A stretch of 64,000 nt of DNA from Methylotuvimicrobium alcaliphilum 20Z (GTDB lineage Bacteria; Pseudomonadota; Gammaproteobacteria; Methylococcales; Methylomonadaceae). The stretch spans positions 4,340,001-4,404,000 of the forward strand of contig NC_016112.1 in assembly GCF_000968535.2 (NCBI RefSeq), given 5' to 3'. Each line of letters begins with the position of its first letter. Position 1 is the stretch's first letter. The position numbers were made by a program, and so were the translations under genes. Below the pieces are notes generated by a model. That model ran no database searches. It saw only the letters and a list, made by a program, of their open reading frames with translations, and was not told the origin of the DNA. Shown here in pieces: positions 25,157 through 33,128 of the stretch.

Positions 25157-28100
25157 CTACGACTGTACCGGATCGAATAATGCAGTCAAATCCTCCGAAG
25201 TCAGATTAAAACCTTGCTCGTTGTTTTCCTGATAAACTCCGGACGCCAATGCACGCTTTTTTTCCTGCAAGGCAAGAATTTTCTCTTCGACCGTGTTTTC
25301 AGTAATCAGTTTATAAACGAATACCGGTTTGTCTTGACCGATTCGATAAGCCCGATCGGCGGCTTGGCTTTCCACCGCGGGATTCCACCAAGGATCGTAA
25401 ATAATCACGGTATCGGCTTCGGTAAGATTTAAGCCGACACCGCCCGCCTTAAGGCTAATCAGGAATACGTCGACTGTGCCGCCGGTAAATAAATTAATCG
25501 CTTCGTCACGGTTTTTAGTCTGGCCGGTCAATTTACTATAAGCAATTTTCCGGGTTTTCAATTCGGTTTCGATGAGCGCGATCATCTTCGTGAATTGCGA
25601 GAATACCAAGATTCTTCGGCCTTCCTCAAGTAACTCGGGCAGCAATTCCATCAATAGATCCAGTTTAGCCGACTGTTTGACTTTTTGAGCCTCTTTCAAG
25701 TTTAACGTTCTCGGATCGCAGCAGGTTTGGCGCAGTTTCAGCAAGGCATCCAATATCGTAATGTGACTGCGCGCCAGCCCTTTTTGCGCGATCGCATCGC
25801 GAACCTTTTTCTCCATGGTCAAACGGATGCTCTCGTATAAGGCGGCCTGTTTGGTGTCGAGCGGCACCGAACGGATCATTTCGGTCTTCGGCGGCAACTC
25901 CTTGGCAACCTCTTGCTTGGTCCGGCGCAGTAAAAAAGGTTCGAGCCGGCGCGACAAGCGCTTGCGTTGCTCATAGTCGCCGTGGGTTTCGATCGGCGTA
26001 CGATAGGTGCGCTTGAAAAAAGCGCTGTCGCCGAGAAAGCCCGGCATCAAGAAATCGAATTGCGCCCATAATTCGCCCAAGTGATTTTCCAGCGGCGTGC
26101 CGGTTAAACATAATCGATGATTCGCATTGATTCTTCTGACGATGGCCGATGCCTTGGCCTTGGGGTTTTTGATAATTTGCGCCTCGTCGAGAATCAAATA
26201 ATGATAATCGGGCTCGGTCAGCGCCTCCTCGTCGCGCGGTAGCAAAGGATAGGTCGTCAGCACAATATCGAAATCGTTGATTTTATGAAAATGCTGTTTT
26301 CGGTCGACACCTTGTAGTATTAATACTCTCAAACTTGGTGTAAAGCGCTCGGCCTCGCGCCGCCAATTGCCCATCAGACTGGTTGGGGCAATGATTAGAC
26401 AGGGAGCAGTCAAACGTCCCTGCTCTTTTTCCAGTTGGATATGCGCTAGTGTTTGAATGGTTTTACCGAGCCCCATATCGTCGGCTAAAATTCCCGCGAA
26501 TTGATATTCGCGCAAAAATTGTAGCCAATTGAGCCCCAATTGTTGATAGTCGCGCAATTGCGCATTCAAGCCTTCGGGCGGCACAACGTTGGCGATACCT
26601 TTGAAATCCCGTAACTTCTTAGCGACTTCGCGAAGCGCCTTACCGCCTTTCAGGCTGAAAAGGCCGTAACTATGCGTTTCCAAATCGGCTAATGCGACCG
26701 CATTGAAACGAGATAGGGTCAATACGCCCTGGTCACTGTATGTACCTGCATCGAATAACTCGAACAAGATATCCAAAAACGGCTTAATACGCTCCGACGG
26801 AATGTTTAAGTATTGATGCTCGCCCATCGGAATGCTCAGCATTTCGGGTAATTGGTCGCCTTTAAAATTTTCCAAGACCGGCATGATCAAAGGCAAAAGC
26901 GGTAACGACTGACCGTCCACGTTAATATTAAAACGCATTTCAAACCAATCGTTACCGCTTTCGTCGATTTCAGCATTCCAAGTATCGGCTTCTTGGAATT
27001 TCATCAAAAAGCTATCGTTAATTTCAATTAGCCAACCGGCTTGTTCCAGTTCGGGAACGGTATTTTGCAAGAATGAACCCCAACGAACCGCTCCGCTCGC
27101 GTCAGAGGGCTCCGTCTGTGCCGTCATGACAAATTCCGTGTTGCCGGGCCAATCCATCGAACGAAAGCCTTGATCGGTTAAGCGTTGAATCGCCTCGGAT
27201 TCGGCAGCCTGGTCGCGTGCGATACGCAATAAGCCTTGTTCGGTTTTAATCACTTCCCAAACATGGCGTTCCGGTTCGGCTGAAGCATTATCCGTTTTCG
27301 AATAAAAACTGTGCACTTGATTTTTTTCGAGCGTATGCGTCGCAAAAATATGCCCGGCATAATCGAAACCGACCGTCATTGCATGGACATAATTCGACGT
27401 CGTAAATTGCGTACCGAACAATGTCAGTACAGGGCGGGGCTTTTGACCCCGCAACTCAACGATTTCAATCCTGCGCGGCGGCGGTAAGGGTAATTCGGGA
27501 TGTTGAAGCGTTAAACGCTCGCTAAACTCTTCGGCGGCTTCGGCGGGAATACGCGGAATTGTCAGAATTTTTTGCAATTGTTGAAAATCGATTCCATGTA
27601 TATTCAAAGGCCCGATTAAACCGTTTGCAGGGTCCAGATACATCGGCGGTTCGGTCAAGATTAAAATAGCATTATGTTCGATGGTCAATACCAACTGAAA
27701 ATCGCCATTATCCTGCATGAGCCATTCGAAATTTAAATCGCGTAATTCGCCGTTCCTTATCGCCGGTTCATCCAATGATTGATAAAACAAACGTTCGGTT
27801 TTAACGGCTTGAGTCAGAACCAAATAACCGGTTGCGCCGTTAATGATCGGTACGCCTTCATAAGTGCTTGGTAAAGCGGTGATTAAACGGATAAGTTCTT
27901 CGTCGCCTTCTTGAAAATAAGTGTTTGAAGCATACCCATAGCGCAGATTATTGACTGTAGTTTTACGGCCCTTGGATAAGCCGCCGGTTTTCTTTTCACG
28001 GGTAATCGTCAAATCGAGATTGAACTCCCCTTTTTTCGAGGCCGGCAGCAGGGTATAGGCAAGAAAATCTTGATAAGGCGATTTGGCGGATGTTTGTTTG

Positions 28101-28474
28101 TTAAGTGTTTCGAGCCAGCCCAGCCAACTGGAGGTACGGTTACCGGTTTTTATCGGCATGTCAGTCATGTCATTGCGGTATTTAAGGCAAACCGCCGCGA
28201 CATGCTTACAGTTAAAATGCATCGGACAGGAACAATAACCGACGATTTCAACATTATTGAATTTGTCGTTCCAGGTGACTTTTATATTTTGTTGATAATA
28301 GTTGCTACCGCTCCCTTTGACCGTAGATTTCAATTGGACATGCCAGTCACTCTCTTCGGTAATGTTCATTTTCGATACCATGCCGCTTTGGTAATAGCTG
28401 AGCCCGCGCGTATAAGCGGAGTCGCCGCATTCGTAACGGATATCGGAGCTTAAAATCTTCTTTTGATCGGTCAT
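25157..28474 (-). CDS. SWIM zinc-finger SNF2-family helicase, 1105 aa
   Basis: DNA-dependent ATPase of the bacterial SNF2 (HepA/RapA-like) group. The N-terminal SWIM zinc finger CSCPMHFNCKHVAAV (about residues 80-95) has the CxCx(n)CxH ligands. A long middle region (about 130-600) lacks known motifs. The SNF2 ATPase follows: Walker A DDMGLGKTIQT (about 675), LILDEAQIIKN (DEAQ box), LTGTPLENHLGELW. The helicase C-terminal part has ILVFSQFTKMI, SLKAGGVGLNLTEAD and the arginine motif QAADRAYRIGQ. It probably remodels protein-DNA complexes or stalled RNA polymerase. It is monocistronic. Confidence 0.9.
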   Translation of the reverse strand: MTDQKKILSSDIRYECGDSAYTRGLSYYQSGMVSKMNITEESDWHVQLKSTVKGSGSNYYQQNIKVTWNDKFNNVEIVGYCSCPMHFNCKHVAAVCLKYRNDMTDMPIKTGNRTSSWLGWLETLNKQTSAKSPYQDFLAYTLLPASKKGEFNLDLTITREKKTGGLSKGRKTTVNNLRYGYASNTYFQEGDEELIRLITALPSTYEGVPIINGATGYLVLTQAVKTERLFYQSLDEPAIRNGELRDLNFEWLMQDNGDFQLVLTIEHNAILILTEPPMYLDPANGLIGPLNIHGIDFQQLQKILTIPRIPAEAAEEFSERLTLQHPELPLPPPRRIEIVELRGQKPRPVLTLFGTQFTTSNYVHAMTVGFDYAGHIFATHTLEKNQVHSFYSKTDNASAEPERHVWEVIKTEQGLLRIARDQAAESEAIQRLTDQGFRSMDWPGNTEFVMTAQTEPSDASGAVRWGSFLQNTVPELEQAGWLIEINDSFLMKFQEADTWNAEIDESGNDWFEMRFNINVDGQSLPLLPLIMPVLENFKGDQLPEMLSIPMGEHQYLNIPSERIKPFLDILFELFDAGTYSDQGVLTLSRFNAVALADLETHSYGLFSLKGGKALREVAKKLRDFKGIANVVPPEGLNAQLRDYQQLGLNWLQFLREYQFAGILADDMGLGKTIQTLAHIQLEKEQGRLTAPCLIIAPTSLMGNWRREAERFTPSLRVLILQGVDRKQHFHKINDFDIVLTTYPLLPRDEEALTEPDYHYLILDEAQIIKNPKAKASAIVRRINANHRLCLTGTPLENHLGELWAQFDFLMPGFLGDSAFFKRTYRTPIETHGDYEQRKRLSRRLEPFLLRRTKQEVAKELPPKTEMIRSVPLDTKQAALYESIRLTMEKKVRDAIAQKGLARSHITILDALLKLRQTCCDPRTLNLKEAQKVKQSAKLDLLMELLPELLEEGRRILVFSQFTKMIALIETELKTRKIAYSKLTGQTKNRDEAINLFTGGTVDVFLISLKAGGVGLNLTEADTVIIYDPWWNPAVESQAADRAYRIGQDKPVFVYKLITENTVEEKILALQEKKRALASGVYQENNEQGFNLTSEDLTALFDPVQS

Positions 28475-28945
28475 TGCTACGTCTGAATAAAGTCGGCAAA
28501 CCGGTCATTATATACTTTGCGCGAAACAATGCCGATGCGCGGTTTTATTTTTGGCGTTATAACGAAATGAATTTTTTCTATACCTTTGTAAGTATTCAGA
28601 CCCCTTTGGCAAATTACCGCAATATTGTCCTCCTCCTTTGAAAAAGGGGGATTTATTTAAACAATCTCCCCTAGCCCTCTTTTTCAAAGAAGGGGGACTG
28701 AATACTTAGTAACGATCATGAAATAACATCGACAACTTCTGGGAGGGGGGTCGGTGGCTCGATTGACAGGTGTCGGCGGCAGGGCAGATTTTTGCTCCTG
28801 CAAAATCTGCATTCATGCCATCCTTGGCAATCAGTCGCCGCCGTCAAGCCTACATGGAAGTATTCACGGCGTCCTGTCAAGCGAGTCACCGAATCGCCGC
28901 AAAGCCTACTACTTGTAGCAGTTATTTTGTGCATATTCCTTACAA
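28475..28945. repeat. Gene-free stretch: family J element and family A copy A4
   Basis: Between 28589 and 28708 lies an element with inverted ends TAAGTATTCAGACCCCTT / AGGGGGACTGAATACTTA, enclosing CCTTTGAAAAAGGGGGA-type hairpins. From 28748 to about 28890 lies a short family A copy (GGTGGCTCGATTGACAGG ... CCTGTCAAGCGAGTCACC). No gene is supported. Confidence 0.7.
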
Positions 28946-29617
28946 TCAATCCCGGGAGAAATAGATGTCCCCGTAATAAGCCTCGGCGCTGCCGCCGGCA
29001 TTATCGGTATCGGTCATCAATGCCACGGCATCAATGTAGCGAATAGGTTCGCCGAATTGCGCTTCCAAATCGCGGAGTACATTACGTTTTTCTTGATACC
29101 AAGTAGCGGTTTGATCGTCAGCCGAACGCAAAGCGATCATCATCGCATTACTACCGGCAAAAGCATTCGGCCAAACCTTGCCTTTCGGCGAATTGCCGGC
29201 CCAAACATAATTGATCGCCCGCGTTCGCCAGAATGCCCAGCCGCCGCTAACCACCACATAGACACGAGCCGCATAATCGTCGCCGGACTTACTTTGCTCG
29301 TCGATCTTTCCCAAACGGTTTTCGATGCGCCATCGCCAATTCAAATAAGGCGTTTTTTGAAGATCGATACGCTGTTCTTTAAATAAACCGGACGCCGCCC
29401 GATCGCTCTTCGCTCTTAATACGCGAACATCATCCAACAACTCGATCGTATAAAGCGTAGTGCCTTTAAACGATTTAGGTTTCCAGCCGGCAAGGCTGCC
29501 GGAGGAGAATTCACCGACCACAAGCCGGCTTGTATCGGCACAAACCGAGCCAAGCCCCGAGAGTGTAGCGATTAACAAGCAACGGATAAAAAACGAACTC
29601 AGAAATGATGAATGCAA
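28946..29617 (-). CDS. DUF3047 family exported protein, 223 aa
   Basis: DUF3047 proteins are periplasmic beta-sandwich proteins of unknown function, common in proteobacteria. Matching features are LVVGEFSSGSLAGWKPKSFKG, the core YLNWRWRIENRL, YAARVYVVVSGG, INYVWAG and VALMTDTDNAGGSAEAYYGDIYFS. A signal peptide is present (ending near VCA). I prefer the TTG start at 29617 because GAGGAA lies 6 bases upstream; an in-frame ATG at 29677 has no ribosome site and would add an odd extension. The stop is followed by repeat A4. Confidence 0.75.
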   Translation of the reverse strand: MHSSFLSSFFIRCLLIATLSGLGSVCADTSRLVVGEFSSGSLAGWKPKSFKGTTLYTIELLDDVRVLRAKSDRAASGLFKEQRIDLQKTPYLNWRWRIENRLGKIDEQSKSGDDYAARVYVVVSGGWAFWRTRAINYVWAGNSPKGKVWPNAFAGSNAMMIALRSADDQTATWYQEKRNVLRDLEAQFGEPIRYIDAVALMTDTDNAGGSAEAYYGDIYFSRD

Positions 29618-30041
29618 AACGTGTTCCTCAAGTAAAAGTATTGATTTCAAACGTATCTCGAAACCAGGCAATGGCAAAACGGAAGAACGTTACAAGTAGG
29701 CGCCAATTTAAGGAAAAACGCGTCATTACGTCAGGAATTAGCGGAATCAAGGACTACGGATGGCTATGCGTATCTTCAGATCCCATCTAATCTGGATATC
29801 GGCAATCCTTAGCGAGATAACGAATAAAGCCGCAAATGCACTATAGAATAGGCATTAAGTTGGCGCTTATGAAAACATTCTACATTGCGAATTCGAAAAA
29901 TATCGTCGTTTTATCAACTTGCCCGTAAGCGTATCTTAATAAGAAAAATCCGTTTCGCTAGAAACAAAACGCAAGTAAAAAAATACTGGCGAATTCCGTC
30001 CGGCATAAGGTACAATGCGCAGCTCTACGACATCCTTAAAT

Positions 30042-30128
30042 GCCTGGGTGGCGAAATTGGTAGACGCAAGGGACTTAAAATCCCTCGGGAGCAATCCCGT
30101 GCCGGTTCGATTCCGGCCTCAGGCACCA
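30042..30128 (+). tRNA. tRNA-Leu (anticodon TAA), with CCA
   Basis: The acceptor stem GCCTGGG pairs with CTCAGGC, with discriminator A at 30125 and encoded CCA at 30126-30128. The anticodon loop CTTAAAA gives TAA (leucine), the variable arm is long (class II), and the T-arm CCGGTTCGATTCCGG is standard. Its 3' part is duplicated at 33066-33122, marking it as an integration site. Confidence 0.95.
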
Positions 30129-30187
30129 ACAAAAACAACGACTTACATAATGACACGTTGTCGCATCTTTTTGAAGGTGTCGACCAA

Positions 30188-30367
30188 GTGTCGACAAAAA
30201 AAGTCAGACCTGAAAAACTCCGCCGAAAATATTGGACCGACCTGTCGCTTGATAACTATATCAGGCTTGAACGTTTGGCTGCTCAAAATGGTACTACCAC
30301 TTATAAAATGGCAAGCGCTATAGTAAGCGCCTATCTTTTGGGGGGTTTGGTTCGGAAGGCCGATTGA
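30188..30367 (+). CDS. Small ribbon-helix-helix-like protein of the element, 59 aa
   Basis: The open frame continues out of the tRNA, but the plausible protein begins at GTG 30188 (GAAGG about 10 bases upstream). Its core RKYWTDLSLDNYIRLERLAAQNGTTTYKMASAIVSAYL resembles the strand-helix-helix of Arc/CopG-type regulators. It could be an excisionase or repressor of the element. The start codon is uncertain and the gene may be spurious. Confidence 0.4.
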   Translation: MSTKKVRPEKLRRKYWTDLSLDNYIRLERLAAQNGTTTYKMASAIVSAYLLGGLVRKAD

Positions 30368-30373
30368 GCTTAT

Positions 30374-30518
30374 GCCCTCTCGCCGTCGCCGTCGGTCGTT
30401 GCTTTTTGGGGGCACAGGCAGGGCGCGCGGTCAAGGGCGCTTAGCGTTCATTTACCCTTGACCGCGCGCCCTGCCTGTGCCCCCCTTAGATAACGTCCGG
30501 CGGCGTTGGCGAGAGGGC
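30374..30518. repeat. Giant hairpin IR1: 30-bp perfect GC-rich stem
   Basis: The 30 bases 30408-30437 (starting GGGGGCACAGGCAGGGC) are exactly inverted at 30455-30484, with a 17-base spacer. Outside these, GCCCTCTCGCC (30374) pairs with GGCGAGAGGGC (30508-30518), so about 145 bp can fold. It lies between convergent small genes of the element. Confidence 0.9.
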
Positions 30519-30570
30519 CATGCTCTTGAGCCCGAGCCCGAGGGAGTGTTGCGCTAGGGATTGGAGAGGA

Positions 30571-30673
30571 AATCAATCATTTTTAAGCGTTACAGCCAGT
30601 TAGTTAAAAACCTTTGGAGCAAAGCGGAAAAGCGTTTTTAGCTTACTGGCTGTTAGCTTAACTATGATTGATT
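30571..30673. repeat. Hairpin IR2 of the integrative element
   Basis: The ends AATCAATCAT (30571-30580) and ATGATTGATT (30664-30673) are exact inverses. Inside, ACAGCCAGTTAGTTAAAAAC (30592-30611) faces GTTTTTAGCTTACTGGCTGT with two mismatches. It lies between IR1 and the integrase gene. Confidence 0.8.
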
Positions 30674-30736
30674 GGATCGGAAAGCCCGTCCCGTAGGGAG
30701 CGCCTAACAAACAACAATGAAAAAAAGCAACAACAA

Positions 30737-31738
30737 TCAAAATATTTTTGCAAAAGGGCTTAACTCCCTCGCCTTTTCTAAATGATCGGGCGATAAGTGC
30801 GCGTAACGCATTGTCATGGTTAGGCTTTGATGCCCTAAAATCTTCTGTAAAGTCAAAATATTGCCACCGTTCATCATAAAATGAGAAGCGAATGAATGCC
30901 TTAGAACGTGCGAACTCTGCCCTTTAGGAAGAATTATTGACGTTCGCTCAATGGCGAACTTAAAAGCCTCAATACAATTACAAAATAAAGCGCTGTCGTC
31001 GTCCAAACCGCTTCCGTGATCGATCAAACGCTTGGTCAAGCCCTCCGGTATAGGAACGCAGCGCGATTTACCGCTTTTGGTGCCGTTAAAGCTTACGGCA
31101 TTATTTCGAATATTACGCTTAGTAATGCCGATGGCTTCAGACCAACGCGCACCAGTAGCAAGGCAAAGGCTAGCAACTAACAGAATGTCGCGGCTGTTGG
31201 ACTTTTCGAGCTCAATGAACAATTCTTTAATTTGCTCGGTCGTCAAATAGCTGAGCTCCTGTTCGTCAATCTTGAATTGGCGAAGCTTAGCGGCCGGATT
31301 TTCCTTATTCCATTGTCCTAGCCGGATCAACTCATTAAAAGCGCTCCTGACATAGGCGATTTCGCGATTAACGCCGTTAGGCGTAATCCCTTCGGCTAAA
31401 CGTGCCGTTCTATACTCGCTAAGCATCTCTGGCGTAACCTGGTGGCCGTAAGGGTCGCCTAGCCTTTCACAGACTAATAAAAGCCTTCCGAACGTGTTTT
31501 TTTCCGCCTTGAGCGATTTCCCGTGATGATCGTGCCAAAACCGCATAAGATCGGAAAGCCGGCGAAAGTCTTTCTTGTCGGGCTCCCAATCCGGGTTCTT
31601 AATGATTTTGGTTTTAACGTGCGCTTCCCATCGTAAAGCCTCGGCTTTCGTCTTAAAGTTTTTGCGAAAGCGTTTGCCGCCTCGTCCTCCTGGTTGAATG
31701 TCTGCCAACCAACCGGACTCTGTTTTTTTGATTGCCAT
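30737..31738 (-). CDS. Tyrosine-family integrase, 333 aa
   Basis: Site-specific recombinase expected to integrate the element into tRNA-Leu. An N-terminal arm-binding-like domain (about residues 1-60, KRFRKNFKTKAEALRWEAHV) is followed by a SAM-like core-binding domain (about 62-160). The catalytic domain has box I ATGARWSEAIGI (Arg), a lysine in NGTKSGKSRCVPIP, box II SHVLRHSFASHF (H-x-x-R), LGHQS and the nucleophile in MRYAHLS. All six catalytic residues appear present. It resembles P2-type phage and island integrases. The gene points toward attL. Confidence 0.92.
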   Translation of the reverse strand: MAIKKTESGWLADIQPGGRGGKRFRKNFKTKAEALRWEAHVKTKIIKNPDWEPDKKDFRRLSDLMRFWHDHHGKSLKAEKNTFGRLLLVCERLGDPYGHQVTPEMLSEYRTARLAEGITPNGVNREIAYVRSAFNELIRLGQWNKENPAAKLRQFKIDEQELSYLTTEQIKELFIELEKSNSRDILLVASLCLATGARWSEAIGITKRNIRNNAVSFNGTKSGKSRCVPIPEGLTKRLIDHGSGLDDDSALFCNCIEAFKFAIERTSIILPKGQSSHVLRHSFASHFMMNGGNILTLQKILGHQSLTMTMRYAHLSPDHLEKARELSPFAKIF

Positions 31739-31753
31739 TTAAGTACCTCACAA

Positions 31754-31888
31754 AAATTCGCGGCGGTCGAGGGTGCGATGCATTGGACGCGCTTTGGAAC
31801 ATCGATAAAGTTCGGGTGAGCGTTAGCGAACAATACCAGTGAGGCGTAATCGAAGCCAGGCGAGCCCCTCGACCGCCGCCGCGAATTT
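31754..31888. repeat. Inverted repeat IR3 upstream of the integrase
   Basis: AAATTCGCGGCGGTCGAGGG (31754-31773) is inverted at 31866-31888, where the right arm carries one extra GCC triplet. The 92-base interior has shorter internal pairs. It starts 16 bases upstream of the integrase start, so it may hold the promoter, an attachment arm site or a structured RNA. Confidence 0.75.
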
Positions 31889-32042
31889 CTTTTAGCTTTT
31901 TCTCTCGTTCTCGGGTCTCGTTTCCTCTTTTTGCTTTTGGGGGTGGGACGCCTCTGTATCACGTCACAATGAAAGTTATAGGACGCTCTGTTAGAGCTTG
32001 TTAAAGCTCTTTTGAGAATCCTATAACCTGACTTGTGACTGT

Positions 32043-32225
32043 TTATTTTTGGCAATCCTTGAGCTTTTCTAGGCTCTCTTTGAGTTGATTGTTTACGACC
32101 TGTAAAAGCCCTGTTAGGTGGCTTGCATCAACGCCTTTAGCGTTTATACAAAGCATTTCGATGCTTGCATACGCATCTAAAAGGGTGTCTAGTTCGTCGC
32201 GTACGTCTAAAAGTGGTTTGCTCAT
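32043..32225 (-). CDS. Small protein of the integrative element, 60 aa
   Basis: An acidic helical protein (MSKPLLDVRDELDTLLDAYASIEML ... LKESLEKLKDCQK). AGGA lies about 9-12 bases before the ATG. The composition suggests two long helices, perhaps a dimeric regulator. I recognise no family. Its start codon is four bases from the phased GTTAAA array, so a protein binding the array could control it. Confidence 0.6.
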   Translation of the reverse strand: MSKPLLDVRDELDTLLDAYASIEMLCINAKGVDASHLTGLLQVVNNQLKESLEKLKDCQK

Positions 32226-32228
32226 GGC

Positions 32229-32274
32229 GTTAAATCCTGTTAAATTATGTTAAAGGTTGTTAAATGTTGTTAAG
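32229..32274. repeat. Iteron-like array: five GTTAAA units at exact 10-bp spacing
   Basis: GTTAA(A/G) begins at 32229, 32239, 32249, 32259 and 32269; four units are GTTAAA and the last is GTTAAG. The period equals about one helical turn, so a protein could bind one face of the DNA. Further GTTAA motifs, some inverted, lie at 32334-32345 and 32385-32390. Confidence 0.85.
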
Positions 32275-32422
32275 GTTTGATGCATAATAGTTTAATCAGC
32301 CGCAATGAGCAAGCATTATTTCTTGTTAAGTTTTAACATGAAATAACAAGAAAAAGGCATGTCTTGTTATCTATTAGCAATTGCTGTTAACAAATAATAA
32401 GTAATAATAAGAATTAACAGGT

Positions 32423-32428
32423 TATAAT
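32423..32428 (+). promoter_or_regulatory. -10 element giving a possible leaderless mRNA
   Basis: A perfect TATAAT ends seven bases before the ATG at 32435, which has no Shine-Dalgarno. If used, transcription would start at or near the A of the start codon. The -35 region is poor, so activation by an array-binding protein is possible. Confidence 0.4.
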
Positions 32429-32434
32429 GGTCGA

Positions 32435-32890
32435 ATGAGAAAACCGGCGAAAAGATTAACTAAGGCGCAATTAAAAGAGCTTAAGGCGGTAATTTTGAGC
32501 CTTAATCCTAACTTGGCACTTGATGCTGTCATAACGCTTTCAAATCAGTTTGAAATGTGGCAAGCCTATCAGCAAAGAAAGTATTTTCTTGTACGTGAAC
32601 CGATAGACTTTATTGAAGAAACGGTATCAATTGATTTTAGCGCCTTGGATGACCGGCAAGGGCAAGATGAAAAAAGCGAGGTTGAATTGGTGAAAGTTAA
32701 CAAACAAGCGGAACCGGAAAAGCAATCCAGGCGAACGCGCGGCAAGGGCAATAAACCGGCGAAAAAAGTAACATCAATTGCTATTGATCCTGATGTCTAT
32801 GCCAAGCTTGAACTAAAGGCTGAGGCTGAGCAACGTTCTATTGGGGCGATAATTCGTCTTGCGATCGGTCAATATCTGGAAAATACGTAA
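32435..32890 (+). CDS. Element protein with C-terminal ribbon-helix-helix domain, 151 aa
   Basis: An N-terminal helical part (RLTKAQLKELKAVILSL, about residues 6-22) leads to an acidic middle, then a lysine/arginine-rich linker (QSRRTRGKGNKPAKK, about 96-111) and a C-terminal RHH-like unit VTSIAIDPDVYAKLELKAEAEQRSIGAIIRLAIGQYLE (about 112-149). Such a protein is likely to bind DNA, plausibly the GTTAAA array just upstream. There is no known family name I can give. Codon use is AT-richer than the chromosomal neighbours, consistent with transfer. Confidence 0.7.
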   Translation: MRKPAKRLTKAQLKELKAVILSLNPNLALDAVITLSNQFEMWQAYQQRKYFLVREPIDFIEETVSIDFSALDDRQGQDEKSEVELVKVNKQAEPEKQSRRTRGKGNKPAKKVTSIAIDPDVYAKLELKAEAEQRSIGAIIRLAIGQYLENT

Positions 32891-33065
32891 TTACAGTAAT
32901 TACGTAATTACGCTTAAACCGATGAAAAAGGGGGAAAAAAACTGTCAACAAAGTGTCAACGTAAACCAGCGAAACACAAGAAAAATAAGCTTAAACCACT
33001 AAAAAAGAGAGTCTAACATTATGAAAAATCAAGAAAATCAAAATATTGAAGAAAATTCCGAGGGT

Positions 33066-33122
33066 CTTAAAATCCCTCGGTGGCAACACCGTGCCGGTTC
33101 GATTCCGGCCCCAGGCACCAAC
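33066..33122. repeat. attR: duplicated 3' end of tRNA-Leu
   Basis: Matches 30074-30130 at 52 of 57 positions, including an unbroken 22-base block spanning the T-arm (CCGTGCCGGTTCGATTCCGG and two more bases). Four of the five differences lie in the variable-arm part. A short open frame across it is not a gene. Confidence 0.85.
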
Positions 33123-33128
33123 GAAAAC

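Larger units (their letters stand above)
30074..33122. mobile_element. Mini integrative element in tRNA-Leu, about 3 kb
   Basis: The 57 bases 30074-30130 (tRNA-Leu 3' half) recur at 33066-33122 with 52 identities, the pattern of attL and attR left by a tyrosine integrase. Between them lie an integrase (minus strand), a possible 59-aa ribbon-helix-helix protein, a 60-aa protein, a 151-aa protein with C-terminal ribbon-helix-helix, three large inverted repeats and an iteron-like array. No capsid, relaxase or replication protein is recognisable. Confidence 0.8.

Noticed and set aside
29885-30187. Protein-coding frame running through the tRNA-Leu
   Set aside because: The frame spans the tRNA gene. 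Only the part after the tRNA has protein-like composition.
31474-32055. 193-aa minus-strand frame overlapping the integrase start
   Set aside because: Very basic, low-complexity translation lying over integrase coding sequence and IR3, with no ribosome site; a shadow frame.
32229-32274. GTTAAA array as a CRISPR or as a plasmid origin
   Set aside because: The 10-bp unit has no spacers of CRISPR length, and no replication initiator gene is present, so I call it only iteron-like.
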